Shown here in pieces: positions 27,941 through 36,877 of a stretch of DNA of 64,000 bases. The stretch comes from Acidimicrobiales bacterium. GTDB lineage: Bacteria > Actinomycetota > Acidimicrobiia > Acidimicrobiales > Aldehydirespiratoraceae. The stretch spans positions 248,001 through 312,000 of the forward strand of contig JAVJSI010000007.1 in assembly GCA_040219515.1 (NCBI GenBank). The letters run 5' to 3'. Both the position numbers and the translations under genes were made by a program. How positions within the stretch are numbered: the stretch's first letter is position 1; every line of letters starts with the position of its first letter. The notes under the pieces were generated by a model. It had not been told where the DNA came from. It searched no databases and was given only the letters and a program-made list of their open reading frames with translations.

Positions 27941-28555
27941 GTGAACCGATTCGTCCTGCTCCTCGCTGCGCTGGCCACGGTCGCGAGCGTCGGGGCGTGC
28001 ACCGAACCCGACAGCGACCAGTCGTTCTCCCCCACCGAGACCGTCGCCACTGAGATCGTCTCCACCGAGACCGTGGCGATGGCAACGGGACCGCCGGCCA
28101 CCGCCCCCGATCAGGCCGGGTTGGCGCCCAACGCCACGGTCGAACGCATCGTCGACGGCGACACCCTCGTCGCCGTGATCGACGGCGAGCGCGAGCGGGT
28201 GCGCCTCCTCGGTATCGACACGCCCGAATCCGTGGCCGAGAACCGCCCCGACCAGTGCTACGGGAAGGAAGCCAGCGACTATCTGGCGTCGTTGCTCCCC
28301 GAGGGCGCCGAGATCACCCTGGTCCTCGACGAAGAGGCGCGCGACCAGTACGACCGCCTCCTCGCCTACGTGATCCGCAGCGCCGACGATCTGTTCGTCA
28401 ACCTCGACCTGGTCGAACGTGGCTACGCCGACGTGCTCATCTACGACCCCAACGACCACTACGAATCCCTCTTCCGGGCGGCCGAGGCCGATGCCATCGA
28501 CGCGGGCGCCGGCCTGTGGTCGGTGTGCGGGGGCCCCGACGTTCCGCTCGAATAG
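27941..28555 (+). CDS. Secreted thermonuclease (SNase-like) lipoprotein
   Basis: A 204-residue protein with a signal sequence and lipobox-like VGACTEPDS at about residue 20, a Thr/Ser-rich spacer, and a staphylococcal nuclease domain from about residue 65. Catalytic residues are visible: VDGDTLV, RVRLLGIDTPES (Arg, Asp and Glu) and EARDQYDRLLAYV (second Arg). A pair of Cys in DQCYG and WSVCGG probably forms a disulfide. Expected to be a calcium-dependent nuclease on the outer face of the membrane. GTG start at 27941, following the 16-bp repeats. The deacetylase gene follows 18 bases later. Confidence 0.88.
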   Translation: MNRFVLLLAALATVASVGACTEPDSDQSFSPTETVATEIVSTETVAMATGPPATAPDQAGLAPNATVERIVDGDTLVAVIDGERERVRLLGIDTPESVAENRPDQCYGKEASDYLASLLPEGAEITLVLDEEARDQYDRLLAYVIRSADDLFVNLDLVERGYADVLIYDPNDHYESLFRAAEADAIDAGAGLWSVCGGPDVPLE

Positions 28556-28573
28556 GCGGCTACCGTCCCTGAC

Positions 28574-29404
28574 GTGGACTCACTCGCCGAAGCGCTCGGT
28601 CACCGACCCGACGCCAAGCTGCTCATCCTCAGCGCCGACCAGCTCGGCTCGACCCACGCAGCCACGGCCGGCGGGTTCACGGCGCTTCGCGAGGGTCTCG
28701 CCACCACCGGCACGGTGATGATGCCGGGCCCGTGGTCGCGCTACGCGGCGGACCGCCACGAGGGCGCCGACCTCGGTATCCACCTCACCCTCAACAGCCA
28801 ACTCGATTGTTATCGCTGGGGACCACTCACCGCGGCGCCCAGTCTGCTCGACGGCGACGGGGGATTCCCCCGCACCGTCGACGACCTGTGGGATCACGCC
28901 GATCTCGACGAGGTCCGCCGCGAATGCCGGGCTCAGATCGAGCGGGCCCGTCTGTGGGGCTTCGACATCACCCACCTGGCCACCCACCTCGGCACCCTGC
29001 AACAGCGACCCGAGTTCTTCGACGTCCTCGTCGACGTGGCCTACGACGCCGAGCTGCCGGTTCGACTCGAGAGCGGCCCGGCCGAAGACCGCGCCGGCTT
29101 CCCGTTCCGCCGTCTCGCGGCCGAGGAGGGCATTCTGATGCCCGACCACTTCACTCTCGTCCGCAACGGCGCCCGATCCCATCTCGAGGCCACCCTCGCC
29201 GACCTGCAACCCGGCGTCACCGTGGTGGCGTTCGAACCGACCATCGCGGCCGAGGAGATCCGGGCCATCGACCCCCACGCCACCAACCGGATGGACGACC
29301 TGGCCGTGCTCACCGACCGCGATCTGCCTGCTCGGCTCGAGACCGACGGCATCACCCTGATCGGGTTCCGCGAGATCCGCGACGTGCAACGAGCCCGACG
29401 CTGA
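28574..29404 (+). CDS. ChbG/HpnK (YdjC-like) family deacetylase
   Basis: A 276-residue protein of the carbohydrate deacetylase family. Family signatures are LLILSADQLGSTHAATAGGF (the usual DD pair near the start is SAD here), ADLGIHLTLNSQ with the GxHLxL motif, and DITHLATHLGTLQQRPEFF with the metal-binding His residues. The first motif differs from the classical N-[AV]-D-D-F-G, so metal coordination may differ. Family members deacetylate chito-oligosaccharides or hopanoid intermediates; the substrate here is unknown. GTG start at 28574. Confidence 0.82.
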   Translation: MDSLAEALGHRPDAKLLILSADQLGSTHAATAGGFTALREGLATTGTVMMPGPWSRYAADRHEGADLGIHLTLNSQLDCYRWGPLTAAPSLLDGDGGFPRTVDDLWDHADLDEVRRECRAQIERARLWGFDITHLATHLGTLQQRPEFFDVLVDVAYDAELPVRLESGPAEDRAGFPFRRLAAEEGILMPDHFTLVRNGARSHLEATLADLQPGVTVVAFEPTIAAEEIRAIDPHATNRMDDLAVLTDRDLPARLETDGITLIGFREIRDVQRARR

Positions 29405-29424
29405 CCGACCGATTCTGGGTGCGG

Positions 29425-29805
29425 TCAGATGGCGGTGTCGGCCATCACCGGGGCCAGCGCGATGATCGCTGCGGCCCGCACCGTACGGAGATCGAGCAAC
29501 CACCGTTCGTGGGCGCCTTCGACCTTGAGGGCACCGCTCATGAAGCCGGCATCGCTCGACATCTCGTTGGTCAGGATCCTCAACGCCGCGTCGTACGTGA
29601 GCGAGATGACCACATCGGGGTCGGCCGACTTCCCGTGGTGCAGCGACACGACCCGCCCCTCGTCGATCGCCACCCCGATGGTCGCCTTGCCGGCCGGACT
29701 CCCGGCGACGACATAGTCGATCACGGCACTCGCCCCCTCGACCGAGGGCAGCTGGGACAGGGCATCGAGGGCGGCCGACATCCACTCGTCGTCGAAGACC
29801 TGCAT
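29425..29805 (-). CDS. SCP2 sterol-binding domain protein
   Basis: A 126-residue single-domain SCP2-like protein: DYVVAGSPAGKATIGVAIDE, SADPDVVISLTYDAALRIL and MSGALKVEGAHERWLLDL match the core sheet and lipid-binding helix of the fold. Such proteins bind sterols or acyl lipids in the cytoplasm. The ATG at 29803-29805 overlaps the stop of the upstream mca gene (ATGA), so the two are translated together. The link between a lipid-binding protein and a mycothiol conjugate amidase is not obvious. Mca itself belongs to a detoxification route, so this one may act on a hydrophobic conjugate (inference). Confidence 0.82.
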   Translation of the reverse strand: MQVFDDEWMSAALDALSQLPSVEGASAVIDYVVAGSPAGKATIGVAIDEGRVVSLHHGKSADPDVVISLTYDAALRILTNEMSSDAGFMSGALKVEGAHERWLLDLRTVRAAAIIALAPVMADTAI

Positions 29806-30674
29806 CAGGTACGCGCCTCGGACCGAAGTCCGGCGAAGAGGTCGGTCTCGATCCCGTCGTCGGGGGCTGTCCCCGTTGCGAGGCGGTAGTCGTCGATCGG
29901 ATAGATGGCCTCGTCGACCTCGGCCGGGAGGCCGAACCAGAAGCTGGACTCGGGATCGATCTGGGTCGCGTGGGCCAGCAGGCCTTCTCGTCGGGCTCGA
30001 CCGAAGCCCTCGATCGAGATCTTCGTGGTGATCGTCGAGTCGTTGTCGGGACGTTCGAACCAGCGATCGTCGTAGGGCGACTCCATCCCCCTCTCGAGGA
30101 ATGCCTCGTGGCGAGCCTGGATGCGAGCCCGCGACCACGTCGAGTAGTAGATCTTCGCCACGGTCCACGCCTCGCCGAGGTCGGGCCGATAGTTCGCATC
30201 GGCGGCTCGGTCGACCGCCGGATGGGTGATGTCGTAGACCCGAAGATGATCGGGGTGCTGGTAGCTGCCCTGGTCATCGGGATAGGTGACCACCACCTGC
30301 GGTCGCTCAGCCCGCAGGATGGCGACGAAGCGGTCGATTGCCTCGTCGAGCGGCGCCATGGCGAAGCAGCCGGCGTGGGAATTGGACTCACAGTCGGCCA
30401 TGCCCGAGTCGCGGTAGCCGAGCATGTGCACGATGTCGTAGCCGATGGCCTCGGCGGCCGCGTCGAGCTCGCGACGTCGCACCTCGCCGATGTTCTCCCG
30501 TATCTCGGGGCGGTCCATCGCCGGATTCAGGATGTCGCCCTCCTCCCCGCCGGTGCAGCACACGAGGACCGTGCGCACGCCCTCGGCGTGGTAGCGGGCG
30601 ACCGTACCCGCCCCTTTCGAGGCTTCGTCGTCGGGGTGCGCGTGAATCGCGAGGAGGCAGAGTGGGGCTTCCAT
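29805..30674 (-). CDS. mca: Mycothiol S-conjugate amidase
   Basis: A 289-residue zinc LmbE-fold amidase. Zinc ligands lie in AIHAHPDDEASKGAG (AHPDDE) and QHPDHLRVYD. CTGGEEGDILNPAMDRP is the signature that separates Mca from MshB, and LGYRDSG follows. Mca cleaves mycothiol conjugates so that the mercapturic acid is exported. I choose the ATG at 30672-30674 (MEAPLCLLAIHAHPDDE), the usual distance before the first zinc motif; an upstream start would overlap the PhoU/TrkA gene. Operon with the SCP2 gene. Confidence 0.92.
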   Translation of the reverse strand: MEAPLCLLAIHAHPDDEASKGAGTVARYHAEGVRTVLVCCTGGEEGDILNPAMDRPEIRENIGEVRRRELDAAAEAIGYDIVHMLGYRDSGMADCESNSHAGCFAMAPLDEAIDRFVAILRAERPQVVVTYPDDQGSYQHPDHLRVYDITHPAVDRAADANYRPDLGEAWTVAKIYYSTWSRARIQARHEAFLERGMESPYDDRWFERPDNDSTITTKISIEGFGRARREGLLAHATQIDPESSFWFGLPAEVDEAIYPIDDYRLATGTAPDDGIETDLFAGLRSEART

Positions 30675-30684
30675 CCCACCGAAC

Positions 30685-31914
30685 CTATCCGGCTGCGACG
30701 GGCTCCAGTTCCATCTCACCGTCACCGTCGGGATCGACCAGCCGCCACCCACAGCGCAGGGCCAGCAGCTCCCGGCCCTCGTCGGGGCCGCTGGCGATCA
30801 GTTCGTCACCGGCCCGCAGGCGGGCGCGTCCGCTCGGGCGATACAGGTACTGCCCACCGCGAAGGATGGCGAGCACGGTGAAGCCGGGTTCGATGTTGAG
30901 CTGCAGCTCGGACAAGAGGGCCTGGTCCGCCTCGCTGCCCTCGGCCACGGGCACCCGGACCACGACGTCATCGCTGTCGCCGAGCGCCAGCCCGAGGATC
31001 GGGTGGACGTCCTCACGCTGCTCGATCAGCCACACCATCTGGCGGGCCTGGTCGCCGATGTCCTCCGCCGCCTGCGAGAGGTGCAACAGACCGCGCAGCG
31101 GCGACGGGTCGACCTTGTCGCTGGCTGCCCGCAACACCCAGAGCTCGAGTCGGTCCTTCATCTCGTCGAGGCGGTCCTCGAGGTGGCGCACCTCGGCGGC
31201 GAGGCCGACGTCGCGCAACACCAGCGCCGAGTAGGCGAGACCCACGGCGACCTCGGAGAGGTTCTTCATCTCCACCAGCACGTCGACGGCACGATCGAGA
31301 TCGGTGGTGAAGGGATCCTCCGGTGCCTGTGGTTGCTTCCACGGCGCGGCCGCCGCCAGCTCCCGCAACCGGGTGATGCCGTCGGGTGAACCGCGCAGGA
31401 ACAGCACGTCGTCGGGCACCAGCACGGTGTCGCCGTCGACATCGGTGATCCAGTCGCGTCCACGTCGGATGGCCATGACCCGCATGCCGGTCTGCACCGG
31501 GAGTTCGTGGGCCGAGAGGGCCCGGTGGGCCATGTGTGATCCGTCGGAGACGAGCACCCGATGGCTCACCTCCTCGGCGTCGGAGAGGTTGGCCACCAGC
31601 TGACCGGGGATCCCGAGCTTGTGGGTCACGATCCGGGCGATGTCGACGGCGTCGTTGGCGATGCGCTCGATGGCGCTGATGACCTGCAGCACCGAGGACA
31701 TGCCCTCGGCCTCCTTGGGACGGCGCACCGCCATGATGCACACCTCCCGCATGTCCTGGACGAGTTCGTTCATCCGATCTTCGAGCTCGCTGACCTCTTC
31801 GGCCATGTCCGGGTCGCTGAAGAACAGCGACGCGTAGGCCAGGTCGACCATCAGCTCGGAAAGGTCCTTCGCTTCGGCCAGCATCTCCCGCAGATTGCGG
31901 CGTCTGTCGTCCAT
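30685..31914 (-). CDS. PhoU-like / TrkA-C (RCK_C) tandem regulatory protein
   Basis: About 409 residues made of the same two-module unit twice. Helical PhoU-like segments are at about 5-85 (LREMLAEAKDLSELMVDLAY) and 213-290 (DRAVDVLVEMKNLSEVAVGL). Each is followed by a TrkA-C/RCK_C ligand-binding domain (GMRVMAIRRGRDWI...; GFTVLAILRGGQYL...). Such proteins partner ion transporters and sense nucleotides or ions. It follows the MgtE-like gene by 16 bases on the same strand, so it is likely its regulator. The start is ATG 31912-31914 (MDDRRRN). Confidence 0.83.
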   Translation of the reverse strand: MDDRRRNLREMLAEAKDLSELMVDLAYASLFFSDPDMAEEVSELEDRMNELVQDMREVCIMAVRRPKEAEGMSSVLQVISAIERIANDAVDIARIVTHKLGIPGQLVANLSDAEEVSHRVLVSDGSHMAHRALSAHELPVQTGMRVMAIRRGRDWITDVDGDTVLVPDDVLFLRGSPDGITRLRELAAAAPWKQPQAPEDPFTTDLDRAVDVLVEMKNLSEVAVGLAYSALVLRDVGLAAEVRHLEDRLDEMKDRLELWVLRAASDKVDPSPLRGLLHLSQAAEDIGDQARQMVWLIEQREDVHPILGLALGDSDDVVVRVPVAEGSEADQALLSELQLNIEPGFTVLAILRGGQYLYRPSGRARLRAGDELIASGPDEGRELLALRCGWRLVDPDGDGEMELEPVAAG

Positions 31915-31930
31915 CACATCCTCTGGTCCA

Positions 31931-33205
31931 CTATGCAACTCCAACGGCCACGATGGCCAGAATCAGGGCGAAGGCACCGACGAAGTCCAGCGTCGATGTC
32001 ACCACCGGAATGCCGTAGGTGTCGGGGTCGAGCCCGAACCGCACGGCGACGATGGTGGCGTAGTAGGCCACCATCACGACACATGACGTGGCGAACAGGC
32101 CGCCGATCACCGCGATCAGCACGAGATCGACGACACCGGGGCTCGCCTGATCGGCCAGGATGCCGCCGACCTCCGCGACCAGACCGGCCACCACGAACAC
32201 CGGGATCGAGAGCGAGAAGACCATCGCGATCTCGCTTCCGGCACTGCCACGCGGGACCGGACCCGGCTCGATGAGGCCGAGGTGGAGCTTGGTCGCGAGG
32301 CGGCTCGACAGGATGCCGCCCAGCGCACCGGCCGTGCCCAGAAAGCCGGGCAACAGCACCAACAGCACCGGAAACTCGAGGAAGTCGTCGAGGCGCTTCT
32401 CGATCGTGATGCCGGCGATCAGGTCGAGCAGTCCGGCGAACATCAGGATGGGCACCGACTCGCGGATGATTCCCCGCAGCACGTCGACCTTCGAGAAGAT
32501 CGCCCAGGCCAGGCCGACGGCCGAGGCGACGAGCAGCAGTCCTGCGATCACGGGGGTGACCCCGTCGATGCTCGTGAGGCCCGCAGCGAGAATCAGGGCG
32601 GGAAGGCTGACGACATCGCTCGTGGCGGTCACCAGTGGGGACACGACATTGTCGAGGTCCCAGCCCCGACGCACCGAGCCGCCGGCCAGGAGAAGCGTGA
32701 TCGCCAGGATGAAGACGGATGCGAGCATGCCACCGACCGCGGATACGACGACGAAGTCGGCGACCGACATGGTGGGCGAGATCGAGAAGACCACAGCCAC
32801 GCCCTTGGCCAGCAGGGCGATCGCAACGGCGATCACCAGGCTCAGCAGCAACGCACTGGCGATGTTGGCGCCGACGACGGTGTCGAGGCGGGGGCTGAGC
32901 CGGAACGTGCCGGTGTGGATGCTCGTCCCGAGCCGACTCCCCAGCGCCCCGAACACATTGCCCTTCACGGCCAGGGCGGCCGGAACCAGTAGGAGGAGCC
33001 CCGGAAGCTCCTCGAGCGTGTCGGTCGTGAGCGCGAGGGTCACGCCGGCCACCAGGCTCGTGACGCCGGCGATGATCAACGCGACGAGGCTGTCGCGATA
33101 CGCGCGGGGGTCGTTGCCGGTCAGGGCACGTCCGGCGCGTGCCAGTCGATCGTCGCGACCTCCCACCCCGCAATTCTGCTGGGCGAATCGCCGAAACCGC
33201 AGCAT
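31931..33205 (-). CDS. MgtE/SLC41-like divalent cation transporter with two tandem membrane domains
   Basis: A 424-residue integral membrane protein with about ten spans, formed by two MgtE-like repeats. The first is around GNVFGALGSRLGTSIHTGTF and the second around LGTAGALGGILSSRLATKLH; the paired GxxxSRL pattern shows the internal duplication. It lacks the cytoplasmic N and CBS domains of classical MgtE, as in eukaryotic SLC41 transporters. Regulation is presumably taken over by the adjacent PhoU/TrkA-C protein. Probable role is Mg2+ or other divalent cation transport. The ATG at 33203-33205 is used; an internal start is possible. Confidence 0.82.
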   Translation of the reverse strand: MLRFRRFAQQNCGVGGRDDRLARAGRALTGNDPRAYRDSLVALIIAGVTSLVAGVTLALTTDTLEELPGLLLLVPAALAVKGNVFGALGSRLGTSIHTGTFRLSPRLDTVVGANIASALLLSLVIAVAIALLAKGVAVVFSISPTMSVADFVVVSAVGGMLASVFILAITLLLAGGSVRRGWDLDNVVSPLVTATSDVVSLPALILAAGLTSIDGVTPVIAGLLLVASAVGLAWAIFSKVDVLRGIIRESVPILMFAGLLDLIAGITIEKRLDDFLEFPVLLVLLPGFLGTAGALGGILSSRLATKLHLGLIEPGPVPRGSAGSEIAMVFSLSIPVFVVAGLVAEVGGILADQASPGVVDLVLIAVIGGLFATSCVVMVAYYATIVAVRFGLDPDTYGIPVVTSTLDFVGAFALILAIVAVGVA

Positions 33206-33244
33206 CGATCCTGGAAAGCGACATCGAAGTGCCGATGGGGCGTC

Positions 33245-33811
33245 ATGTCGCCGTACGTCATCGCCGCGATCGGGGGCGGGCTCGTCCTCTCGTGGGCGGT
33301 GCTGTCGTTCAACCGATTCATCTCGCAGCGCAACCTGATCGCGAACTCATGGTCCAACGTCGACACCGAGCTTCGTCGTCGCTACGACCTCATCCCCAAT
33401 CTGGTGGAGACCGTCGGTGGCTACGCCGGCCACGAGAAAGCGACGCTGACCGAAGTCATCGAGGCGCGCGCCGGTGCCGTCGCCACCACCGGCGAACCGG
33501 CCGAACAGGCCGACGCCGAGAACATCCTCGTCCAGGGCCTCCGCCACCTCCTCGCCGTCAGCGAGGCCTACCCGGATCTGGTGGCCAGCGCGCACTTCCT
33601 CGATCTCCAGCGTGAGCTGGTGACGACCGAGAACCGCATCCAGGCGTCGCGACGGCTCTTCAACGGCAACGTGCGCGACTACAACCGTCGGGTCGCGTCC
33701 ATCCCCTCCGCCCTCATCGCGTTCGTGGGTCGCTTCGAGAAGGCCGACTACTTCGAGGTGGAGCCGGCGGTGCGCGACGCGCGCTCGCCCAGCTCGACCA
33801 GCACCTTCTGA
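33245..33811 (+). CDS. LemA family membrane protein
   Basis: A 188-residue protein with one N-terminal membrane span (YVIAAIGGGLVLSWAVL) and the LemA helical domain: SWSNVDTELRRRYDLIPNLV, HEKATLTEVIEARAGA and TENRIQASRRLFNGNVRDYN. LemA proteins are anchored with a long helical domain; function is poorly known. The C-terminal 20 codons overlap the convergent NMO gene by 64 bases, a large overlap that suggests the LemA tail (ARSPSSTSTF) may be a late extension. Confidence 0.88.
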   Translation: MSPYVIAAIGGGLVLSWAVLSFNRFISQRNLIANSWSNVDTELRRRYDLIPNLVETVGGYAGHEKATLTEVIEARAGAVATTGEPAEQADAENILVQGLRHLLAVSEAYPDLVASAHFLDLQRELVTTENRIQASRRLFNGNVRDYNRRVASIPSALIAFVGRFEKADYFEVEPAVRDARSPSSTSTF

Positions 33812-34704
33812 CAGTCGGCCCACGCGGTCGAGAGGATGTCGGCCACCGGCTCGACCGAGTGGATGCGTCCCTGGACCTGACCGCTCATCGCCAACCCGGC
33901 CTCGAGATCACCGCCGAAGTACGTCTGCATCATCGCGTCGAGTCCGAGCGTGGCCGGCTCGTCGTCGGCCTCGAGCTTCGTGGTGCGTTCGGTCTTCAAC
34001 GTGCGCATCGCCGGCCGGAAGTTGCGGTTCACCAGCACCGTGTCGGTCTCCTTGCCGGCGACGATCGCCTGCTTCCAGTTCTCGTGAATGGGCGACTCGA
34101 CCGATGCCACCATGCGGGTGCCCATCTGCACGCCATCGGCGCCGAGGGCGAACGCGGCCGCCATCGAAGGGCCGTCGACGAAACCTCCCGCGGCGATGAT
34201 CGGCAGGTCCGGGAACCGGGATGCGATCTCCGGGACCAACACCAGCGAGGACGGGCCGTCGGGCGACTTGAAGCCCCCGCCCTCGATGCCCTCGACGACC
34301 ACGCCGTCGACGCCCGCAGCGACGGCCTTCTCGGCCCCCCTCACCGACGGCACCACATGGAAGACGGTCACCCCGGCCTCCTTCAGCCGCGGCGCCAGCA
34401 CTGCGGGGTCACCGGCCGAGGTGGTCACGAACGCCACTTCCTGCTCGAGCAGGAACTGGAACAGGCCTTCGAGATCGCGCACGAAGTGCTGCGCGACATT
34501 GACGCCCCACGGGCGATCGGTGAGCGCCCGCATCGCCGCGATCTCGTCCTTGATGGCATCGAGTTCGCCCGATGAGGTCTCGATGATGCCGAGACCACCG
34601 GCGATCGACACCGCCGACGCGAGTTGTGATCGGGCGATCCAGCCCATCGGGGCCTGCACGATCGGGATCTCGATGCCCAACAGCTCGGTCACACGTGTCT
34701 GCAT
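33748..34704 (-). CDS. Nitronate monooxygenase / NAD(P)H-dependent flavin oxidoreductase family (2-nitropropane dioxygenase-like)
   Basis: A 318-residue FMN TIM barrel. Markers are IPIVQAPMGWIA at residue 13, DGVVVEGIEGGGF, IIAAGGFVDGPSMAAAFALG and DGVQMGTRMVASVESPIH. These bind FMN phosphate and are common to the NMO and enoyl reductase-like group. Substrate unknown; these enzymes often occur near acyl-CoA genes in actinobacteria. Start ATG at 34702-34704 (MQTRVTELLGI). The frame is open much further upstream, but there it lies antisense or within the next gene. Confidence 0.87.
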   Translation of the reverse strand: MQTRVTELLGIEIPIVQAPMGWIARSQLASAVSIAGGLGIIETSSGELDAIKDEIAAMRALTDRPWGVNVAQHFVRDLEGLFQFLLEQEVAFVTTSAGDPAVLAPRLKEAGVTVFHVVPSVRGAEKAVAAGVDGVVVEGIEGGGFKSPDGPSSLVLVPEIASRFPDLPIIAAGGFVDGPSMAAAFALGADGVQMGTRMVASVESPIHENWKQAIVAGKETDTVLVNRNFRPAMRTLKTERTTKLEADDEPATLGLDAMMQTYFGGDLEAGLAMSGQVQGRIHSVEPVADILSTAWADCQKVLVELGERASRTAGSTSK

Positions 34705-34717
34705 CCCCGGATCGTAG

Positions 34718-36877
34718 CTACCCGATGGCGATGGTCTCCCAGCCGCCCGCCCAGTCGCGGACCACGACGAGGTTGCCGTTGATGGCGGCCTGACCGAAGC
34801 CGGCGTCCTCGGTGTCGACCAGATCCTCGACGAACCAGGTGATGCCGTCACTCGTGGCCACCAGCCAGAAGTCGGGCTGGTAGTCGTAGACCGGCTCTTC
34901 CCAGCCGGCGGCCTCCTGGGCTGCCTGGATCGCCGCGCTCGTCTCCCGGTCGTAGGTCTCCATCGGGACGCTGACGACGACCTCGCCGGCGTCGTCGAGC
35001 AGTTCGACGTTGCCGGTGTCGTCATAGCGGACGAACTCGGGGAAGGCCGCCTCGTACTGGTTGAACGAACGCTCGAGCACGACGTCGCCGGTGGCGACGT
35101 CGGTGACGGTGACTGCCACGCCGCCATCGGAGGCATTGACGCTGCGGATCTCGAATCCGTCCTGCTCGAAGGTGACCGTGTACGGGACCTGCTCGTATTC
35201 GTAGTCGTAGACGGCAACGTCGACGACGGTCGCGACACCGCCGTTCTGCTGCTCGAACCAGAGACCGGTCATGGCCGGAAGGCCGTCGATCTCGACGGAC
35301 GCCCAGCCGGTGCCGTCGGCGGCGGCCCGCCAGACCGTGCCGGACTGGTCGACGGCCACGACACCGCCCACGACGGCCGTCAGGCTGTTGAACGAGACAC
35401 CGGCGGGATAGGCGACGTCGGACCAGGTCTGACCATCGGCCGAGAAGTACAGACGAGCCGGCTGCTCGCCGGTCTGCTCATCCCATGTCGCCCAGGTCTG
35501 GGCCAGAAGTCCGGCATCGGTGCCGACGACGGTGCAGCACGAGAGACCCCCCGGGGGGTTGGCCGGTGCCAGCGCGCCGTCCCAGGAGCCGATGTGGGCG
35601 ACGAGGGCGCCGGTTTCGCTGAATGCGTAGCGCTCGTAGTCGGCGAAGGTGATGCCCAGATCGCTCCAGGGCACGAGGCGGGTGGTGCCCTCGTCGGTGG
35701 TCGCTGGCTGCGGCACGACCGTCGTGGTCGTTGCCTCGGCGGAGTCGTCGGACATCGCGCCGCCCGACTCTCCTGCGCCGGAGATACCCACATCGCCTTC
35801 CTCGTAGATCATCTCGCCGCCCGAGGAGACCCGTACTCCGTCGACCTCGACCGTCCAGCCGTAGCTGTCGCCGAACTCGGCCAGCACGTCGGCGGGCATC
35901 AACGACCAGATGTCGACCCAGCTGCTGGTGCCGACGGTCAGATACCAGCCCCCGTCGAAGAGGGCGATGTCGTTGGCGTACTGGTCGCTCTCGACGAAGT
36001 CGGGAACGTCGGCCGCAACCTGAGGAATCGGGGTCGAGGTCCAGGAAACGAGGTCCGCGGTGGAGTGCACGATGATCTCGGCGTCCTCGGTGGTCTCGTC
36101 CCAGCGCTGCTCGACCACGACGAGGTGTTCGCCGTCGGAGCGGACGTAGTTGATGTACTCCCCGCCGCCGGGCGGGGCGAAGTCGGCGAGCACGGTCCAG
36201 TTCTCGCCGTCGTTGGACACCGATGCCTCGGCCCGATAGGTGCCACCGGCCATCACCTGGTTGTAGGCGTCGTAGAGCACGGGGTCGTCCATCACCGCGG
36301 TGGTCGCCTCGTCGAGGAGTCCCACACTGTCGAGCAATGCGGTGGCCTCGTCGACGTCGGTGACGTCACCGAGCGCCTCCATGACCTCGGGGGGCATGCG
36401 GTCGGCGATGTCGGGCACCAGGTCGGCCATGGTGGCATCGGACGGCTCGAGCACCTGACCGAACGACAGGAATCCGTCGCCCCAGGGAACGACCCACGAG
36501 CCACCGCCGTAGTAGGACGACGTCATGGCCGGGACATCGCCGCCCGTGGCAAGCGTCGTGGTCGTGGCGTCACCCTCGGCATCGGCGGTCTCGTCCGGTT
36601 CGTCGGCCGGCTGCTCGGCCTCTTCGGCATCCTCGTCGGCACCCGAGGCCACGTCGGCGTTGCTGCCGCCGTCGTCGGTGAACAGTCGCACCACCCCGGC
36701 CACGCCGGCCACGAGCAACAGCACTGCCGCGACGGCGAGGAGACGCTGGCGCCGAGCCGTCGACGAGCGGCGGCCCATGACCTCTTCGACGCTCAGGTCG
36801 GCCACTTCGCGGGTGGCCGCAAGTCGCTGCATGCGGGAACGGAGTTCGTCGTCGGAGGGCATCGAGTCAGAGGGCAT
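34718..36877 (-). CDS. Large membrane-anchored extracytoplasmic protein, probable anti-sigma partner of the upstream ECF sigma factor
   Basis: A 719-residue protein. About 45 cytoplasmic residues (MPSDDELRSRMQRLAATREV) precede one membrane helix (LLAVAAVLLLVAGVAGVVRLF). An Asp/Glu/Thr-rich linker follows (EDAEEAEQPADEPDETADAEGD in pieces), and then a 600-residue external part with WTVLADF, WSDVAYP and WFVEDL-type repeats of the sort seen in beta-propeller or BNR-like domains. The gene overlaps the sigma factor gene by 11 bases. There is no recognised zinc anti-sigma motif (HxxxCxxC), so the anti-sigma role is inferred from position and topology. Confidence 0.72.
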   Translation of the reverse strand: MPSDSMPSDDELRSRMQRLAATREVADLSVEEVMGRRSSTARRQRLLAVAAVLLLVAGVAGVVRLFTDDGGSNADVASGADEDAEEAEQPADEPDETADAEGDATTTTLATGGDVPAMTSSYYGGGSWVVPWGDGFLSFGQVLEPSDATMADLVPDIADRMPPEVMEALGDVTDVDEATALLDSVGLLDEATTAVMDDPVLYDAYNQVMAGGTYRAEASVSNDGENWTVLADFAPPGGGEYINYVRSDGEHLVVVEQRWDETTEDAEIIVHSTADLVSWTSTPIPQVAADVPDFVESDQYANDIALFDGGWYLTVGTSSWVDIWSLMPADVLAEFGDSYGWTVEVDGVRVSSGGEMIYEEGDVGISGAGESGGAMSDDSAEATTTTVVPQPATTDEGTTRLVPWSDLGITFADYERYAFSETGALVAHIGSWDGALAPANPPGGLSCCTVVGTDAGLLAQTWATWDEQTGEQPARLYFSADGQTWSDVAYPAGVSFNSLTAVVGGVVAVDQSGTVWRAAADGTGWASVEIDGLPAMTGLWFEQQNGGVATVVDVAVYDYEYEQVPYTVTFEQDGFEIRSVNASDGGVAVTVTDVATGDVVLERSFNQYEAAFPEFVRYDDTGNVELLDDAGEVVVSVPMETYDRETSAAIQAAQEAAGWEEPVYDYQPDFWLVATSDGITWFVEDLVDTEDAGFGQAAINGNLVVVRDWAGGWETIAIG

